From the NCBI RefSeq assembly GCF_900105585.1, contig NZ_FNRT01000002.1, positions 3,720,001 to 3,784,000 on the forward strand: a stretch of DNA of 64,000 nt. Direction: 5' to 3'. The notes beneath the pieces were generated by a model. That model did not search any database and had not been told where the DNA came from. It saw nothing but the letters and a program-made list of their open reading frames with translations. Made by a program: the position numbers and the translations under genes. The stretch comes from Nocardioides exalbidus. GTDB taxonomy: Bacteria; Actinomycetota; Actinomycetes; Propionibacteriales; Nocardioidaceae. This document shows, one piece after another, positions 53,471-62,067 of the stretch. How positions within the stretch are numbered: position 1 is the first letter of the stretch; each line of letters starts with the position of its first letter.

Positions 53471-54799
53471 TCAGCGCGCGCCGGTCTGGAGCGCCTTCCA
53501 GGTGTCGGTCGTGACGACCCCGGTGGGGTCGAGGCCGACCCGCCGCTGGCAGCGCGCGACCGCCCTGGTGGTGCGGTCGGTGACGACCCCGGTGACCTTC
53601 ACCGATCCGAACCCGGCGGCCCGGAGCGCACGCTCGAGCCGCAGCGCCGCGTCACCGGACGAGCCCACCTTCACCAGCGGCTTCGACCCCTGGGCGAACA
53701 GCGCGGTCCACGTCGCGGGATCGGTCCTGCCGGTCTGGCGCAGGTCGTGCCGGCGCTGGAACTTCCGCACGGCACGCGCCACCTGGGTGTCGTACCGCCC
53801 GTCGAGGCGACTGCGGTAGCCGGCGTGCTTCCTCAGGAGGCACTGCAGCGCCTCCACGGCATCGCCGCTGCGGCCGGTGCGGAGCCGGGGGTACGACCGG
53901 AGGTCGAGGTCCGTGCGGCCGCACGCGAGGAGGTTGCGAGGCGGCTGCGAGCCACCGTCGAGCTCGAGGAAGTTGCGGTCGATCGTCAGCGCGACACCGC
54001 CGTAGGCGGCGTCGGTGTGCAGCTGGTACTGGTGGATGCGCTCGCCCTCCCAGCTGTCCTTGCGGACCCAGCGCTGGTCCACGTCGACGTTCGCGCGGTC
54101 GTTGTCCCACGCGAACCAGACCTGGTCAGGCATCTCGTAGGACCCGGGCGAGAGGTTGTCGGCGTTGTCCAGCGCGTGGATGCCCGCCGAGATGCTGGAG
54201 TAGACGCCCGAGCGGTAGCGGAGGTCGTGCAGCGCCTCGGTCCAGCCGCTGAGGAACCGCAGGGCCGAGCGCCGGCAGTCCTCGTCGGCGACGTCGAAGC
54301 CGCCCTCGAGGTCGTACCAGAGAGTCGTGCGCGCCTTGATGCCGAGCTCACGTGCGCGGACGACGGCAGCGGTCGCCTCGGCGCGGCCCCGCGCGTCAGC
54401 GGCTGCGTAGTCCCCCGCGGGGTTCGGATCGATCAGGTCGGCGTACGACGAGCACGCCGCCTGCGGGCCCACCCAGATCGGCAGCACGCGCCAGCCGGAC
54501 GACCTCTGGCGCGACACCCAGGTGGCGTCGAGGTGCGGCTGGCCGGGGTCGGTCGCGCTGGTCTGGCACGACGCCGTCGATCCGCCGATGTAGATCCCGA
54601 CGCCCCAGAACGGCGACGACGTCAGCCAGGCGTCCATCTGCTCCTGCGTCGGCGCGCAGCGTGCGTCGAAGGCGTAGCCGGTGAGGCCGTCCTTGCTGCC
54701 GGCGGCCTCCGCGCCACCTCCCACGAGCAACGTGGCGCAGAACGCGAGGACGACCGCCGCGACGACGGTCAGGCGGGCAGGACTGGCAGGTGCGTGCAT
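53471..54799 (-). CDS. Exported DUF1906 glycoside-hydrolase-like protein with two peptidoglycan-binding domains
   Basis: 442-residue secreted protein. A signal peptide (1-33, ending near GGAEAAG) is followed by a DUF1906/Rv2525c-like TIM-barrel domain (about 38-275; GYAFDARCAPTQEQMDAWLTS, TTLWYDLEGG, WFAWDNDRANVD). Two peptidoglycan-binding-type helical repeats follow (about 300-365 and 375-440; AVEALQCLLRKHAGY and ARCQRRVGLDPTGVVTTDTWKALQ). Related proteins act on or bind cell-wall glycans; activity here is inferred. Single-gene unit downstream of the SPFH operon. Confidence 0.85.
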   Translation of the reverse strand: MHAPASPARLTVVAAVVLAFCATLLVGGGAEAAGSKDGLTGYAFDARCAPTQEQMDAWLTSSPFWGVGIYIGGSTASCQTSATDPGQPHLDATWVSRQRSSGWRVLPIWVGPQAACSSYADLIDPNPAGDYAAADARGRAEATAAVVRARELGIKARTTLWYDLEGGFDVADEDCRRSALRFLSGWTEALHDLRYRSGVYSSISAGIHALDNADNLSPGSYEMPDQVWFAWDNDRANVDVDQRWVRKDSWEGERIHQYQLHTDAAYGGVALTIDRNFLELDGGSQPPRNLLACGRTDLDLRSYPRLRTGRSGDAVEALQCLLRKHAGYRSRLDGRYDTQVARAVRKFQRRHDLRQTGRTDPATWTALFAQGSKPLVKVGSSGDAALRLERALRAAGFGSVKVTGVVTDRTTRAVARCQRRVGLDPTGVVTTDTWKALQTGAR

Positions 54800-54845
54800 G
54801 GATCTCCCCCGAGAGTGCTGGATGGCCGACCCTAGTCGACCCCCG

Positions 54846-56114
54846 TCAGGTCGGGCGCAGGGTGTCGTAGGGCTTCCGGGTGTAGACGAACGTCGCGCAC
54901 TCGAGGTTGCGGATCGACCCGTCCGGATGTCGTACGACGTCGAGGTGCTCGCCGCGGTGGTAGCCCAGGACGCCGACCAAGCGGCCGTCGACGAGCTCGA
55001 ACCGGTCGCTCACGGCTCCCCCGCGCGCGATCGGGCGCAGCTCGAGCCCGGAGTTGTGCCAGCGCACGTCGTAGGCCGAGTTGCCCCAGAACCACAGGCC
55101 CGGGAACCCGACCACCTCCGGCGGCAGCACGACGGTCGGGCGCCACGGGGGCGGGCGCTCGTCCGCGGCGTCGGGGTCGCCCTCGATGAGCGACACGGCG
55201 AGGACCCGCGGGTCGATCCCGGTCGTCGCGTTGGTCAGCACCACGGCCCCGATCCCGCTGTCGGGGTCGACGTGGAGGGCCGCCAGGAAGCCGGGCATCG
55301 AGCCGTTGTGCCCGACCAGGCGCCCTCCGGGGTGCACGCCGAGCATCAGGCCGAGCCCGTAGTCCGCCGTCACCGGCCGCTGCATCTCCGCGAGCGTGTC
55401 CGCGGGCAGCACGTCGGGACGGGCGCCACCGAGCACCTGGCCCCAGGTCACCAGGTCACCCAGCGTCGACCAGAGCTGCCCGGCCGCGGCCATCGCCCCG
55501 GTGTCGGCGAGCGGCTCGTGCACCCGGATGCCGGTGAAGTGGTCCACGCTCCACCCCGGCTGCGCCCCGGGACGGGGGAGGTACGACGTCGCCCGCATGC
55601 CGAGCGGCTGGAGCAGGCGCTCCGAGACGAGCACGCGCCACGGCACGCCGAGGCGCCGGGCCACGACCTCGCCGAGGAGGCCGTAGCCGAGGTTGGAGTA
55701 GTGGAACCAGTCGCCCGCGGCGGCCACCCGACCGCTCCCGTCGTTCGCGGCGACGAGCGAGGCGAAGTCGGAGCCGCGCGTGCGCTCCCACCACGAGCCC
55801 CGCGGCTCGCTCTGCATGCCGGAGGTGTGCGCGAGCACGTCGCGGACGGTGGTCTCGCCGTAGCCGACGTCGCCCAGGTGTGCGGACAGCGGGTCGGCGA
55901 GGTCGAGCAGCCCCGCGTCCCGCGCCTGCATCACCAGCACGGCGGTGAGGGTCTTGGTGATCGACCCGATCCGGTACTGCCCGTCGAGGCCGGGCGCGTC
56001 GCCCGCCCCTCCCGCCCACACGGCGCCGTAGCGGTCGAGCACCGCGCCGACCACGGAGGTCAGCCGGCCCTCGGCCTGCGCGACGTCCAGCAGCCTCTGC
56101 CGTTGGTCGCTCAT
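54846..56114 (-). CDS. Class C beta-lactamase-family serine hydrolase
   Basis: 422-residue serine hydrolase. Catalytic SxxK is SITK (Ser51, Lys54), YxN is YSN (Tyr139), and the third motif is HNG in VGHNGSMPG. A C-terminal lipocalin-like domain (about 325-420; PEVVGFPGLWFWGNSAYDVRWHNSGLELRPI) follows, as in DUF3471-type esterase/peptidases. No signal peptide is seen, so it may be a cytosolic esterase or D-aminopeptidase rather than an antibiotic-degrading enzyme. It lies directly downstream of gcvP on the same strand (16 nt). Confidence 0.88.
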   Translation of the reverse strand: MSDQRQRLLDVAQAEGRLTSVVGAVLDRYGAVWAGGAGDAPGLDGQYRIGSITKTLTAVLVMQARDAGLLDLADPLSAHLGDVGYGETTVRDVLAHTSGMQSEPRGSWWERTRGSDFASLVAANDGSGRVAAAGDWFHYSNLGYGLLGEVVARRLGVPWRVLVSERLLQPLGMRATSYLPRPGAQPGWSVDHFTGIRVHEPLADTGAMAAAGQLWSTLGDLVTWGQVLGGARPDVLPADTLAEMQRPVTADYGLGLMLGVHPGGRLVGHNGSMPGFLAALHVDPDSGIGAVVLTNATTGIDPRVLAVSLIEGDPDAADERPPPWRPTVVLPPEVVGFPGLWFWGNSAYDVRWHNSGLELRPIARGGAVSDRFELVDGRLVGVLGYHRGEHLDVVRHPDGSIRNLECATFVYTRKPYDTLRPT

Positions 56115-56130
56115 GGGCAGACCCTAGCGA

Positions 56131-59001
56131 TCAGTCCTGCGCGAACGCCTCCGGCGGGGGGCAGGCGCACACGAGGTTGCGGTCGCCGTAGGCCTGGTCG
56201 ATGCGGCCGACCGGCGGCCAGTACTTGTCGGGGTCGATGCCCTGCGGGAAGACGCCGACCTCGCGCGAGTACGACCGGTCCCACTCGCCGACGAGCGCAC
56301 GGGCCGTGTGGGGCGCGTGGCGCAGCGGCGAGTCCTCCGGCGTCCACTCCCCCGCCTCGACGCGCGCGATCTCACCGCGGATGGCGATCATCGCGTCGCA
56401 GAAGCGGTCGATCTCGGCGAGGTCCTCGGACTCGGTCGGCTCGACCATCAGCGTCCCGGCGACCGGGAACGACATCGTCGGTGCGTGGAAGCCGTAGTCG
56501 ACGAGCCGCTTGGCGACGTCGTCGACGCTCACGCCACTGGCCTTGGTCAGCGGGCGCAGGTCGAGGATGCACTCGTGGGCGACCAGGTCGCCGTGGCCGC
56601 GGTAGAGGACCGGGAAGTGCTCCCCGAGCCGGCTCGCGATGTAGTTGGCCGACAGCACCGCGACGGCGGTCGCGCGGGTGAGCCCCTCGGCGCCCATCAT
56701 CCGGATGTAGGCCCACGTGATCGGCAGGATCCCGGCCGACCCGTAGGGCGCGGCGCTGATCGGACCGATGCCGGCGCGCTTCTGCTCCTCCGGGTGCCAC
56801 CCGTGGGAGGGGAGGTAGGGCGCGAGGTGGGCGCGGACGGCGACGGGGCCGACGCCGGGACCGCCGCCACCGTGCGGGATGCAGAACGTCTTGTGCAGGT
56901 TGAGGTGCGACACGTCGCCACCGAACTCGCCGGGGCGGGCGAAGCCGAGCAGCGCGTTGAGGTTCGCGCCGTCGACGTAGACCTGGCCACCGTGGTCGTG
57001 GACGATCTTGCAGAGGTCGGTGATCGTGTCCTCGTAGGCACCGTGGGTCGAGGGGTACGTCACCATGATCGCGGCGAGCGTCTCGGCGTGCTGGTCGCAC
57101 TTGGCGCGCAGGTCGTCGAGGTCGACCGAGCCGTCGTCGGCCGCCTTCACCACGACCACCTTCATGCCCGCCATGACGGCGGACGCGGCGTTGGTGCCGT
57201 GGGCCGACGACGGGATGAGGCAGATGTTGCGGCCGGTGTCCCCGTTGCCGTGGTGGTAGCCCCGGATGGCCAGCAGGCCGGCGAGCTCGCCCTGCGAGCC
57301 GGCGTTGGGCTGCACCGAGACCTTGTCGTAACCGGTGACCTCGGCCAGCCAGCCCTCGAGGTCGTCGACCAGCTCGCGGTAGCCGGCGGCGTCCTGCGCC
57401 GGTGCGAACGGGTGCAGGTCGGCGAAGCCCGGCAGGCTGACCGGCTCCATCTCCGTGGTCGCGTTGAGCTTCATGGTGCACGAGCCGAGCGGGATCATGC
57501 CGCGGTCGAGCGCGTAGTCGCGGTTGGACAGCTTCGCCAGGTAGCGCAGCATCTGCGTCTCGCTGCGGTGGGAGTTGAAGACCTCGTGGGTCAGGAACTC
57601 GGTGGTGCGGTGCAGGTCCTCGGGGAGCCCGGAGCGGTCGGCGCCGTCGTCGGCCGCGACGCCGAACGCTCGCAGCACGGCGGAGACGGTCGAGTGCGAG
57701 GTGCGCTCCGAGGTCGAGACGCCGACGTGATCGGCGTCGACGAGGCGCAGGTGGAGGCCGACGGTGCGCGCGGCGGAGACGACCTCCGCAGCGCGACCGG
57801 GCACTGCCACGGTGAGCGTGTCGAACCAGGTGTCGTTGACGACCTGCACTCCCCCGGCCCGCAGCGACGCGGCGATCCGGCTGGCGTGGTCGTGGGTGCG
57901 CCGGGCGATCCGCCGCAGGCCCTCGGGCCCGTGGTAGACGGCGTACATCGAGGCGACGACCGCGAGCAGCACCTGCGCGGTGCAGATGTTCGACGTCGCC
58001 TTGTCGCGGCGGATGTGCTGCTCGCGCGTCTGCAGCGCGAGCCGGTAGGCCGGGCGTCCCTCGGCGTCGACCGAGACGCCGACCAGCCGGCCGGGCAGGT
58101 GCCGCTCGAGGCCGGCCGCCACGGACATGAAGCCGGCGTGCGGACCCCCGTAGAACAGGGGTACGCCGAAGCGCTGGGACGAGCCGACGACGACGTCGGC
58201 GCCGAAGGTCCCCGGTGCCTCGAGCAGGGTCAGGGCCAGGATGTCGGCAGCGACGACGGCCAGCCCGCCGCGCTCGTGGACCGCGTCGATCACCGGACGC
58301 GGGTCGCGGACGGAGCCCGAGGCCCCGGGGTACTGGACGAGCACGCCGCTCAGCTCGCCGTCCGGGAGCCCCGCGTCGAGGTCGGCGACGACCACCTCGA
58401 TGCCCATCGCCTCGGCGCGGGTGCGGATCACGTCGATCGTCTGCGGGAGGGCGTCGGCGTCGACGACGAAGGGGCCGGTCGCGTTGCGCTGCGCACGGCG
58501 TACGAGCGTCATCGCCTCGGCGGCAGCCGTGCCCTCGTCGAGCAGGGACGCGTTGGCGGTCGGGAGACCGGTGAGGTCGGCGACGACGGTCTGGAAGTTG
58601 AGCAGCGCCTCGAGCCGGCCCTGGGAGATCTCCGGCTGGTAGGGCGTGTAGGCGGTGTACCAGGAGGGGTCCTCGAGCACGTTGCGCCGGATCACGGGAG
58701 GCGTGATCGTCGCGTGGTAGCCGAGCCCGATCATCGCCTCCGCCGGGTGGTTCTGCGCCGCGAGGGCGCGCAGGGCGCGGGCGGTGGCCTCCTCGTCGAG
58801 GGCGTCGGGCAGCTCCAGCGCGGCGGCCGAGCGGATGCCGCCGGGGACGGCTGCGGACATCAGGGACTCCAGCGACTCGTGCCCCACGGCAGCGAGCATG
58901 CGCGCCACCGACGACTCGTCGGGTCCGATGTGCCGCGCGACGAACTCACCGAGCTGTCGGGTGTCGCTCGTCGCGGAGGGGGTGGAGGTGGCGTCCGTCA
59001 C
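56131..59001 (-). CDS. gcvP: Glycine dehydrogenase (decarboxylating), P-protein
   Basis: 956-residue single-chain P-protein of the glycine cleavage system. It decarboxylates glycine via PLP and hands the aminomethyl group to lipoyl-GcvH. N-terminal REFV-like region FVARHIGPDESSVARML; the PLP lysine is Lys704 in NLHKTFCIPHGGGGPG. The length matches the fused bacterial type (about 950). The GTG at 59001 lies just after a glycine riboswitch. GcvH is encoded 3 kb upstream in the same direction. GcvT and the lipoamide dehydrogenase are not in the window. Confidence 0.96.
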   Translation of the reverse strand: MTDATSTPSATSDTRQLGEFVARHIGPDESSVARMLAAVGHESLESLMSAAVPGGIRSAAALELPDALDEEATARALRALAAQNHPAEAMIGLGYHATITPPVIRRNVLEDPSWYTAYTPYQPEISQGRLEALLNFQTVVADLTGLPTANASLLDEGTAAAEAMTLVRRAQRNATGPFVVDADALPQTIDVIRTRAEAMGIEVVVADLDAGLPDGELSGVLVQYPGASGSVRDPRPVIDAVHERGGLAVVAADILALTLLEAPGTFGADVVVGSSQRFGVPLFYGGPHAGFMSVAAGLERHLPGRLVGVSVDAEGRPAYRLALQTREQHIRRDKATSNICTAQVLLAVVASMYAVYHGPEGLRRIARRTHDHASRIAASLRAGGVQVVNDTWFDTLTVAVPGRAAEVVSAARTVGLHLRLVDADHVGVSTSERTSHSTVSAVLRAFGVAADDGADRSGLPEDLHRTTEFLTHEVFNSHRSETQMLRYLAKLSNRDYALDRGMIPLGSCTMKLNATTEMEPVSLPGFADLHPFAPAQDAAGYRELVDDLEGWLAEVTGYDKVSVQPNAGSQGELAGLLAIRGYHHGNGDTGRNICLIPSSAHGTNAASAVMAGMKVVVVKAADDGSVDLDDLRAKCDQHAETLAAIMVTYPSTHGAYEDTITDLCKIVHDHGGQVYVDGANLNALLGFARPGEFGGDVSHLNLHKTFCIPHGGGGPGVGPVAVRAHLAPYLPSHGWHPEEQKRAGIGPISAAPYGSAGILPITWAYIRMMGAEGLTRATAVAVLSANYIASRLGEHFPVLYRGHGDLVAHECILDLRPLTKASGVSVDDVAKRLVDYGFHAPTMSFPVAGTLMVEPTESEDLAEIDRFCDAMIAIRGEIARVEAGEWTPEDSPLRHAPHTARALVGEWDRSYSREVGVFPQGIDPDKYWPPVGRIDQAYGDRNLVCACPPPEAFAQD

Positions 59002-59054
59002 AGGAGCTCCCAGAGGTCACGAGGTGGACCTCCCCCTCTGTCGGCCCAGCTGGC

Positions 59055-59178
59055 CTCCAGAGTGCCAACCCGTGCGGTCCGGGTGCCTGAGAGGTTCCGG
59101 GGAGGAATTGCCCCTTCGGCGCGCGGCGGCCGGTCCGTCCCGACTGCTCGGGGCCTGCCTCCACGACTCTCCCGCACG
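59055..59178 (-). ncRNA. Glycine riboswitch upstream of gcvP
   Basis: On the - strand the classic glycine-aptamer blocks appear in order: GCGGGAGAGTC, GCCGAAGGGGCAA, CCTCTCAGGCACC-GGACCGC and GGCACTCTGGAG. A trailing GACAGAGGGGGAG segment between the aptamer and the start codon looks like a partial second aptamer. The element lies about 54 nt before the gcvP start. Glycine binding is expected to raise gcvP expression. Confidence 0.92.
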
Positions 59179-59194
59179 GGATGTCGGCACCTCG

Positions 59195-59224
59195 AGTTTA
59201 GCGATACGCAACAGAAATGGTCGA
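59195..59224 (-). promoter_or_regulatory. Promoter of the riboswitch-gcvP transcript
   Basis: TCGACC (complement of 59219-59224), 18-nt spacer, TAAACT (complement of 59195-59200). It lies just upstream of the aptamer. The -35 overlaps the terminator stem of the preceding gene by a few bases. Confidence 0.5.
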
Positions 59225-59252
59225 AGCCGCCCGGTGTTTCGGGCGGCTTCGA
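59221..59252 (-). terminator. 13-bp terminator hairpin between the MerR gene and gcvP
   Basis: TCGAAGCCGCCCG (59221-59233) and CGGGCGGCTTCGA (59240-59252) are perfect reverse complements with a 6-nt loop. On the - strand the stem is followed by CCATTTCTGTT, a modest U-rich tail. It separates gcvP from the upstream operon. Confidence 0.8.
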
Positions 59253-59290
59253 CTGCTCTGCTGGGGTTCTGGAGGGCGATCCGGGTGCGG

Positions 59291-59902
59291 TCAGCCCGTC
59301 TGGCGGGCGGCCCGACGGGCCGCGAGCTCGTCGCCGGCGACCGACGCCGCCGGCTCCTCGGCCGTGCGCTCGCTGGGCAGCTCGGCGAGGGTGCCCTCGA
59401 TCTCGCGCCAGACGCCGCCGATGGCGATGCCGAAGACGCCCTGGCCGCCCTGGAGGAGGTCGATGACCTCGTCGTTGCTGGTGCACTCGTAGACCGAGGC
59501 GCCGTCGCTCATGAGCGTCACGCGGGTCAGGTCGTCCGTGCCGCGCTCGCGCAGGTGGGCGGTGGCGGTGCGGATCTGCTGGAGCGAGATGCCGGCGTCG
59601 AGGAGGCGCTTGACGACCTTGAGGATCAGGATGTCGCGGAAGGAGTAGAGGCGCTGCGAGCCGGACCCGGCCGCGCCGCGCACGCTGGGCTCGACGAGCC
59701 CGGTGCGGGCCCAGTAGTCGAGCTGGCGGTAGGTGATGCCGGCGGCGTTGCACGCCGTCGGTCCACGGTAGCCGGTGTCGCTCGGCAGCGGGGAGACGTC
59801 GTCGTCGAAGAGCAGGCCCTGCTCCTCGGCGAGGTCGGCAGCCTCGGCCGCCGCCTTGATCGCGGCGCCGTCCACGCCGGGGTCGTTCTCGTTGCTAACC
59901 AC
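59291..59902 (-). CDS. MerR-family transcriptional regulator (Rv1830-like)
   Basis: 203-residue regulator. A short acidic N-terminus precedes a MerR winged helix (about 50-120: ITYRQLDYWARTGLVEPSV, RLYSFRDILILKVVKRLLDAGISLQQIRTA). A short dimerisation/effector region follows. No cofactor-binding cysteines are obvious. In the syntenic mycobacterial locus this is Rv1830, the second MerR gene, whose targets are unsettled. GGAGG lies 6 nt before the GTG start. A TGGACA-N17-TACCTT promoter with a roughly 105-nt leader precedes it. Confidence 0.9.
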   Translation of the reverse strand: MVSNENDPGVDGAAIKAAAEAADLAEEQGLLFDDDVSPLPSDTGYRGPTACNAAGITYRQLDYWARTGLVEPSVRGAAGSGSQRLYSFRDILILKVVKRLLDAGISLQQIRTATAHLRERGTDDLTRVTLMSDGASVYECTSNDEVIDLLQGGQGVFGIAIGGVWREIEGTLAELPSERTAEEPAASVAGDELAARRAARQTG

Positions 59903-60013
59903 AGTGACCCTCCAGGTCAGTTCCTCCGCTGAGCGGTAACTCCTGGGGGAAGGGCCCGCTCGGAGGCCGGAGGACCGGCAACCACAACGGTGGAGTTACA
60001 ACAGAGACAGTTC

Positions 60014-60042
60014 AAGGTATGCCCGCGCACGCAGGTTGTCCA
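60014..60042 (-). promoter_or_regulatory. Sigma70-type promoter of the MerR gene
   Basis: On the - strand TGGACA (complement of 60037-60042), 17-nt spacer, TACCTT (complement of 60014-60019). The predicted RNA start is near 60007, about 105 nt before the start codon. The CAACCCTC dyad lies 22 nt upstream of the -35. Confidence 0.55.
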
Positions 60043-60063
60043 TCCACGTCCGCGGCGTGTCGC

Positions 60064-60089
60064 CAACCCTCGACCTCAGGTTGAGGGTG
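60064..60089. promoter_or_regulatory. CAACCCTC inverted-repeat element upstream of the MerR gene promoter
   Basis: CAACCCTC (60064-60071) pairs, with one mismatch inside a longer dyad, with TTGAGGGT (60081-60088). The same octamer opens the dyad before garA at 61984. Candidate site for a regulator of this locus. Confidence 0.4.
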
Positions 60090-60134
60090 AGTGTTTCTGG
60101 GGGTGCGCGTGAAGCCCCCTGTGACCGGTGAGGC

Positions 60135-60614
60135 TCACTCAGGCGAGTCCGGCGACTCGAAGTCGTCGGGCGAGACGTGGTCGAGGAACTCGCGGAACCG
60201 CTCGACCTCGTCCTCCTGCTCGGCCGGCACGGCCAGGCCGGCCTCCTCGAGCACCGCCTCGGCGCACACGATGCGGGTGCCGGTGCGCAGGGCGAGGGCG
60301 ATCGAGTCCGACGGGCGGGCCCCGACCTCGGCGCCACCGTCGAAGACGAGCTGGGCGAAGAAGATGCCGTCCTGCATGTCGACGATCCGCACCTCGTCGA
60401 GTCGCTGGCCGGTCGCGGCGAGCACGTCGCGCATCAGGTCGTGGGTCAGCGGCCGCGGTGGCGTCACTCCCTGCTGGGCGAACGCGATCGCCGTCGCCTC
60501 CACGGCACCGATCCAGATCGGCAGGTAGCGCTCCCCCGTCACCTCGCGCAGGAGCACGATCGGCTGGTTGGAGGGCATCTCGACGCGGACTCCGACGACG
60601 TCCATCTCACGCAT
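60135..60614 (-). CDS. Bifunctional nuclease family protein (DUF151)
   Basis: 159-residue protein of the DUF151 bifunctional-nuclease family (Rv1829-like). Family blocks: VGVRVEMPSNQPIVLLREVTGERYLPIWIGAVEATAIAFAQQG and ARPSDSIALALRTGTRIVCAE, followed by an acidic C-terminus. Plant homologues show RNase/DNase activity; the bacterial role is unknown. Start ATG at 60614 gives the usual MRE-type N-terminus. It sits between the two MerR-type genes in the conserved actinobacterial order. Confidence 0.9.
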   Translation of the reverse strand: MREMDVVGVRVEMPSNQPIVLLREVTGERYLPIWIGAVEATAIAFAQQGVTPPRPLTHDLMRDVLAATGQRLDEVRIVDMQDGIFFAQLVFDGGAEVGARPSDSIALALRTGTRIVCAEAVLEEAGLAVPAEQEDEVERFREFLDHVSPDDFESPDSPE

Positions 60615-60701
60615 GCAGCCACCCTACTCACGCGACCCATGCGGGACGCCGGGGGTGCGGCGAGGGTGAGGCGGGGGTGCGCTCCGGGGTGAGGCGGCGG
60701 C

Positions 60702-61442
60702 TCAGCCGCGGTCGAGCCCGACCTTCACGAGCGTCGCGTGGAGGCGGACGGACAGCGCGGCGATCTCCGCCGTCGCGTCCTCGGCCCGGGCGCGGGCAGC
60801 CGTGTCGCGACCACGGGAGATCGGTGCGACGACCTGCTGGACGAGCCCGACCTCGCGGTCCGCGGCCGTCTTGAAGGCCCGCAGGTGGCGCGGCTCGAAC
60901 CCGAAGTCGGCCAGCTCGCGTGCGGTCTGGGCGACCACGAGGGCGTCGGAGTCGAAGTGCCCGGTGCCCGTGCGCGCGGTGACCAGGCCGTACTGCTCGA
61001 GCTCGGCAAGCAGCTCCTCGGTGATGTCGGCGACCTTGACCAGCTCACGACGCGACAGGCGCAGGTCGCTCGAGCGGCGGAAGGACTCGGGACTCGGCAG
61101 TCCGTCGGCGCTGAGCGCGACCTTCGGGACCGTGGGCACGACGCCCTCGATGGCCGGCGGCTCGAGGCCGCGGTCGATGGCGTCCAGGTGCTCCCCGATG
61201 ACCTTGTGCGGGAGGTAGTGGTCGCGCTGCATCGTCAGGACGTAGCGCAGCCGGTCGACGTCCTGTGAGGAGAACTTGCGGTAGCCGGCGGGAGTGCGCT
61301 CGGGTTTGACCAGGCCCTGGTCCTCCAGGAACCGGATCTTGGAGATCGTCACGCCGGGGAAGTCGGGTCGCAGCTGGTCGAGGACCTGCCCGATGTTGAG
61401 GCGGGCGCCGCGACTCGAGCCCGGAGAGGTCGAGGCACTCAC
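60702..61442 (-). CDS. ftsR: MerR-family cell-division regulator FtsR (Rv1828-like)
   Basis: 246-residue regulator. The MerR winged helix occupies about 15-85 (LNIGQVLDQLRPDFPGVTISKIRFLEDQGLVKPERTPAGYRKF), followed by a helical C-terminal domain (about 125-245). It matches the FtsR/Rv1828 group, which activates ftsZ in Corynebacterium. It starts with GTG, 3 nt after the garA stop, so the two are co-transcribed. The 87-nt gap before the nuclease gene is G-rich with repeated GGGTGAGGCGG-like units. Confidence 0.9.
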   Translation of the reverse strand: MSASTSPGSSRGARLNIGQVLDQLRPDFPGVTISKIRFLEDQGLVKPERTPAGYRKFSSQDVDRLRYVLTMQRDHYLPHKVIGEHLDAIDRGLEPPAIEGVVPTVPKVALSADGLPSPESFRRSSDLRLSRRELVKVADITEELLAELEQYGLVTARTGTGHFDSDALVVAQTARELADFGFEPRHLRAFKTAADREVGLVQQVVAPISRGRDTAARARAEDATAEIAALSVRLHATLVKVGLDRG

Positions 61443-61445
61443 GGA

Positions 61446-61958
61446 TCAGTTGTCCGGGTGGGAGGAGAAGAACACCAGCCGGTACTTGCCGATCTGGACC
61501 TCGTCGCCGTCGTTGAGCTCGACGGAGTCGATCCGGTCGCGGTTGACGTAGGTGCCGTTGAGGCTGCCGACGTCGCTGACGGTGTAGCCGGCACCCGTAC
61601 GACGGAACTCGGCGTGCCGACGGGACACGGTCACGTCGTCGAGGAAGATCTCGCTGTCGGGGTGGCGACCCGCGCCGACCACGTCGACGTCGAGGAGGAA
61701 CCGGCTGCCGGCGCTGGGCCCGCGCTGCACGACGAGGAGGGCGTGGCCCTCCGGGAGGGCGTCGACCGCGGCGGCGTCGACCGGGCTCAGCTGGCGGTCG
61801 GAGGACTCGCGCTGGTCGGGCACGCCGAAGGTGATGGTCGCGGTGGTCTCGACCGGGCTCGCCCCGGTGTCCTCCCCGGCGAGCAGCTTGGTGCCGCACT
61901 GGGCACAGAAGCGCGCGTCGTCGGGGTTCTGCTTGCCACAGGCGGTGCAGAACGGCAT
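61446..61958 (-). CDS. garA: FHA-domain metabolic regulator GarA/OdhI
   Basis: 170-residue protein. An N-terminal zinc-ribbon-like segment (CTACGKQNPDDARFCAQCG, residues 4-22), the phospho-acceptor motif VETTATITF (Thr38, Thr39) and an FHA domain (about 75-165; AGRHPDSEIFLDDVTVSRRHAEF, SLNGTYVN). In actinobacteria GarA/OdhI inhibits 2-oxoglutarate dehydrogenase and controls glutamate metabolism until phosphorylated by Ser/Thr kinases (PknG/PknB). The ribbon is absent from many homologues. GAGGAG lies about 6 nt before the ATG; a TAGGTT -10 is at 62022-62027 (complement). Confidence 0.92.
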   Translation of the reverse strand: MPFCTACGKQNPDDARFCAQCGTKLLAGEDTGASPVETTATITFGVPDQRESSDRQLSPVDAAAVDALPEGHALLVVQRGPSAGSRFLLDVDVVGAGRHPDSEIFLDDVTVSRRHAEFRRTGAGYTVSDVGSLNGTYVNRDRIDSVELNDGDEVQIGKYRLVFFSSHPDN

Positions 61959-61983
61959 GGATGCTCCTCGACGGATCGACGCC

Positions 61984-62003
61984 CAACCCTCAGCCGAGGG
62001 TTG
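61984..62003. promoter_or_regulatory. CAACCCTC-AGCC-GAGGGTTG inverted repeat upstream of garA
   Basis: Perfect 8-bp dyad in the garA leader, between the TAGGTT -10 (complement of 62022-62027) and the start codon. The same CAACCCTC octamer recurs before the Rv1830-like gene at 60064. It could be an operator or an RNA hairpin. Confidence 0.5.
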
Positions 62004-62067
62004 AGGTTGACGGTTGGTCCGAACCTACCAGCCCGGTGATGGGCGGCTGGCGGATTCGGTGCGGTGG

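Noticed and set aside
53471..54799. Phage endolysin or prophage fragment, because of peptidoglycan-binding repeats
   Set aside because: It has a Sec signal peptide and a DUF1906 barrel, as in host envelope proteins. No other phage genes are nearby.
54846..56114. Antibiotic-degrading beta-lactamase
   Set aside because: Catalytic motifs fit class C, but there is no signal peptide and there is an extra lipocalin-like C-terminal domain, which point to an esterase/peptidase-type member.
56308..59466. 1052-residue open frame opposite gcvP
   Set aside because: Mirror frame of gcvP with no recognisable domain; gcvP motifs and riboswitch establish the coding strand.
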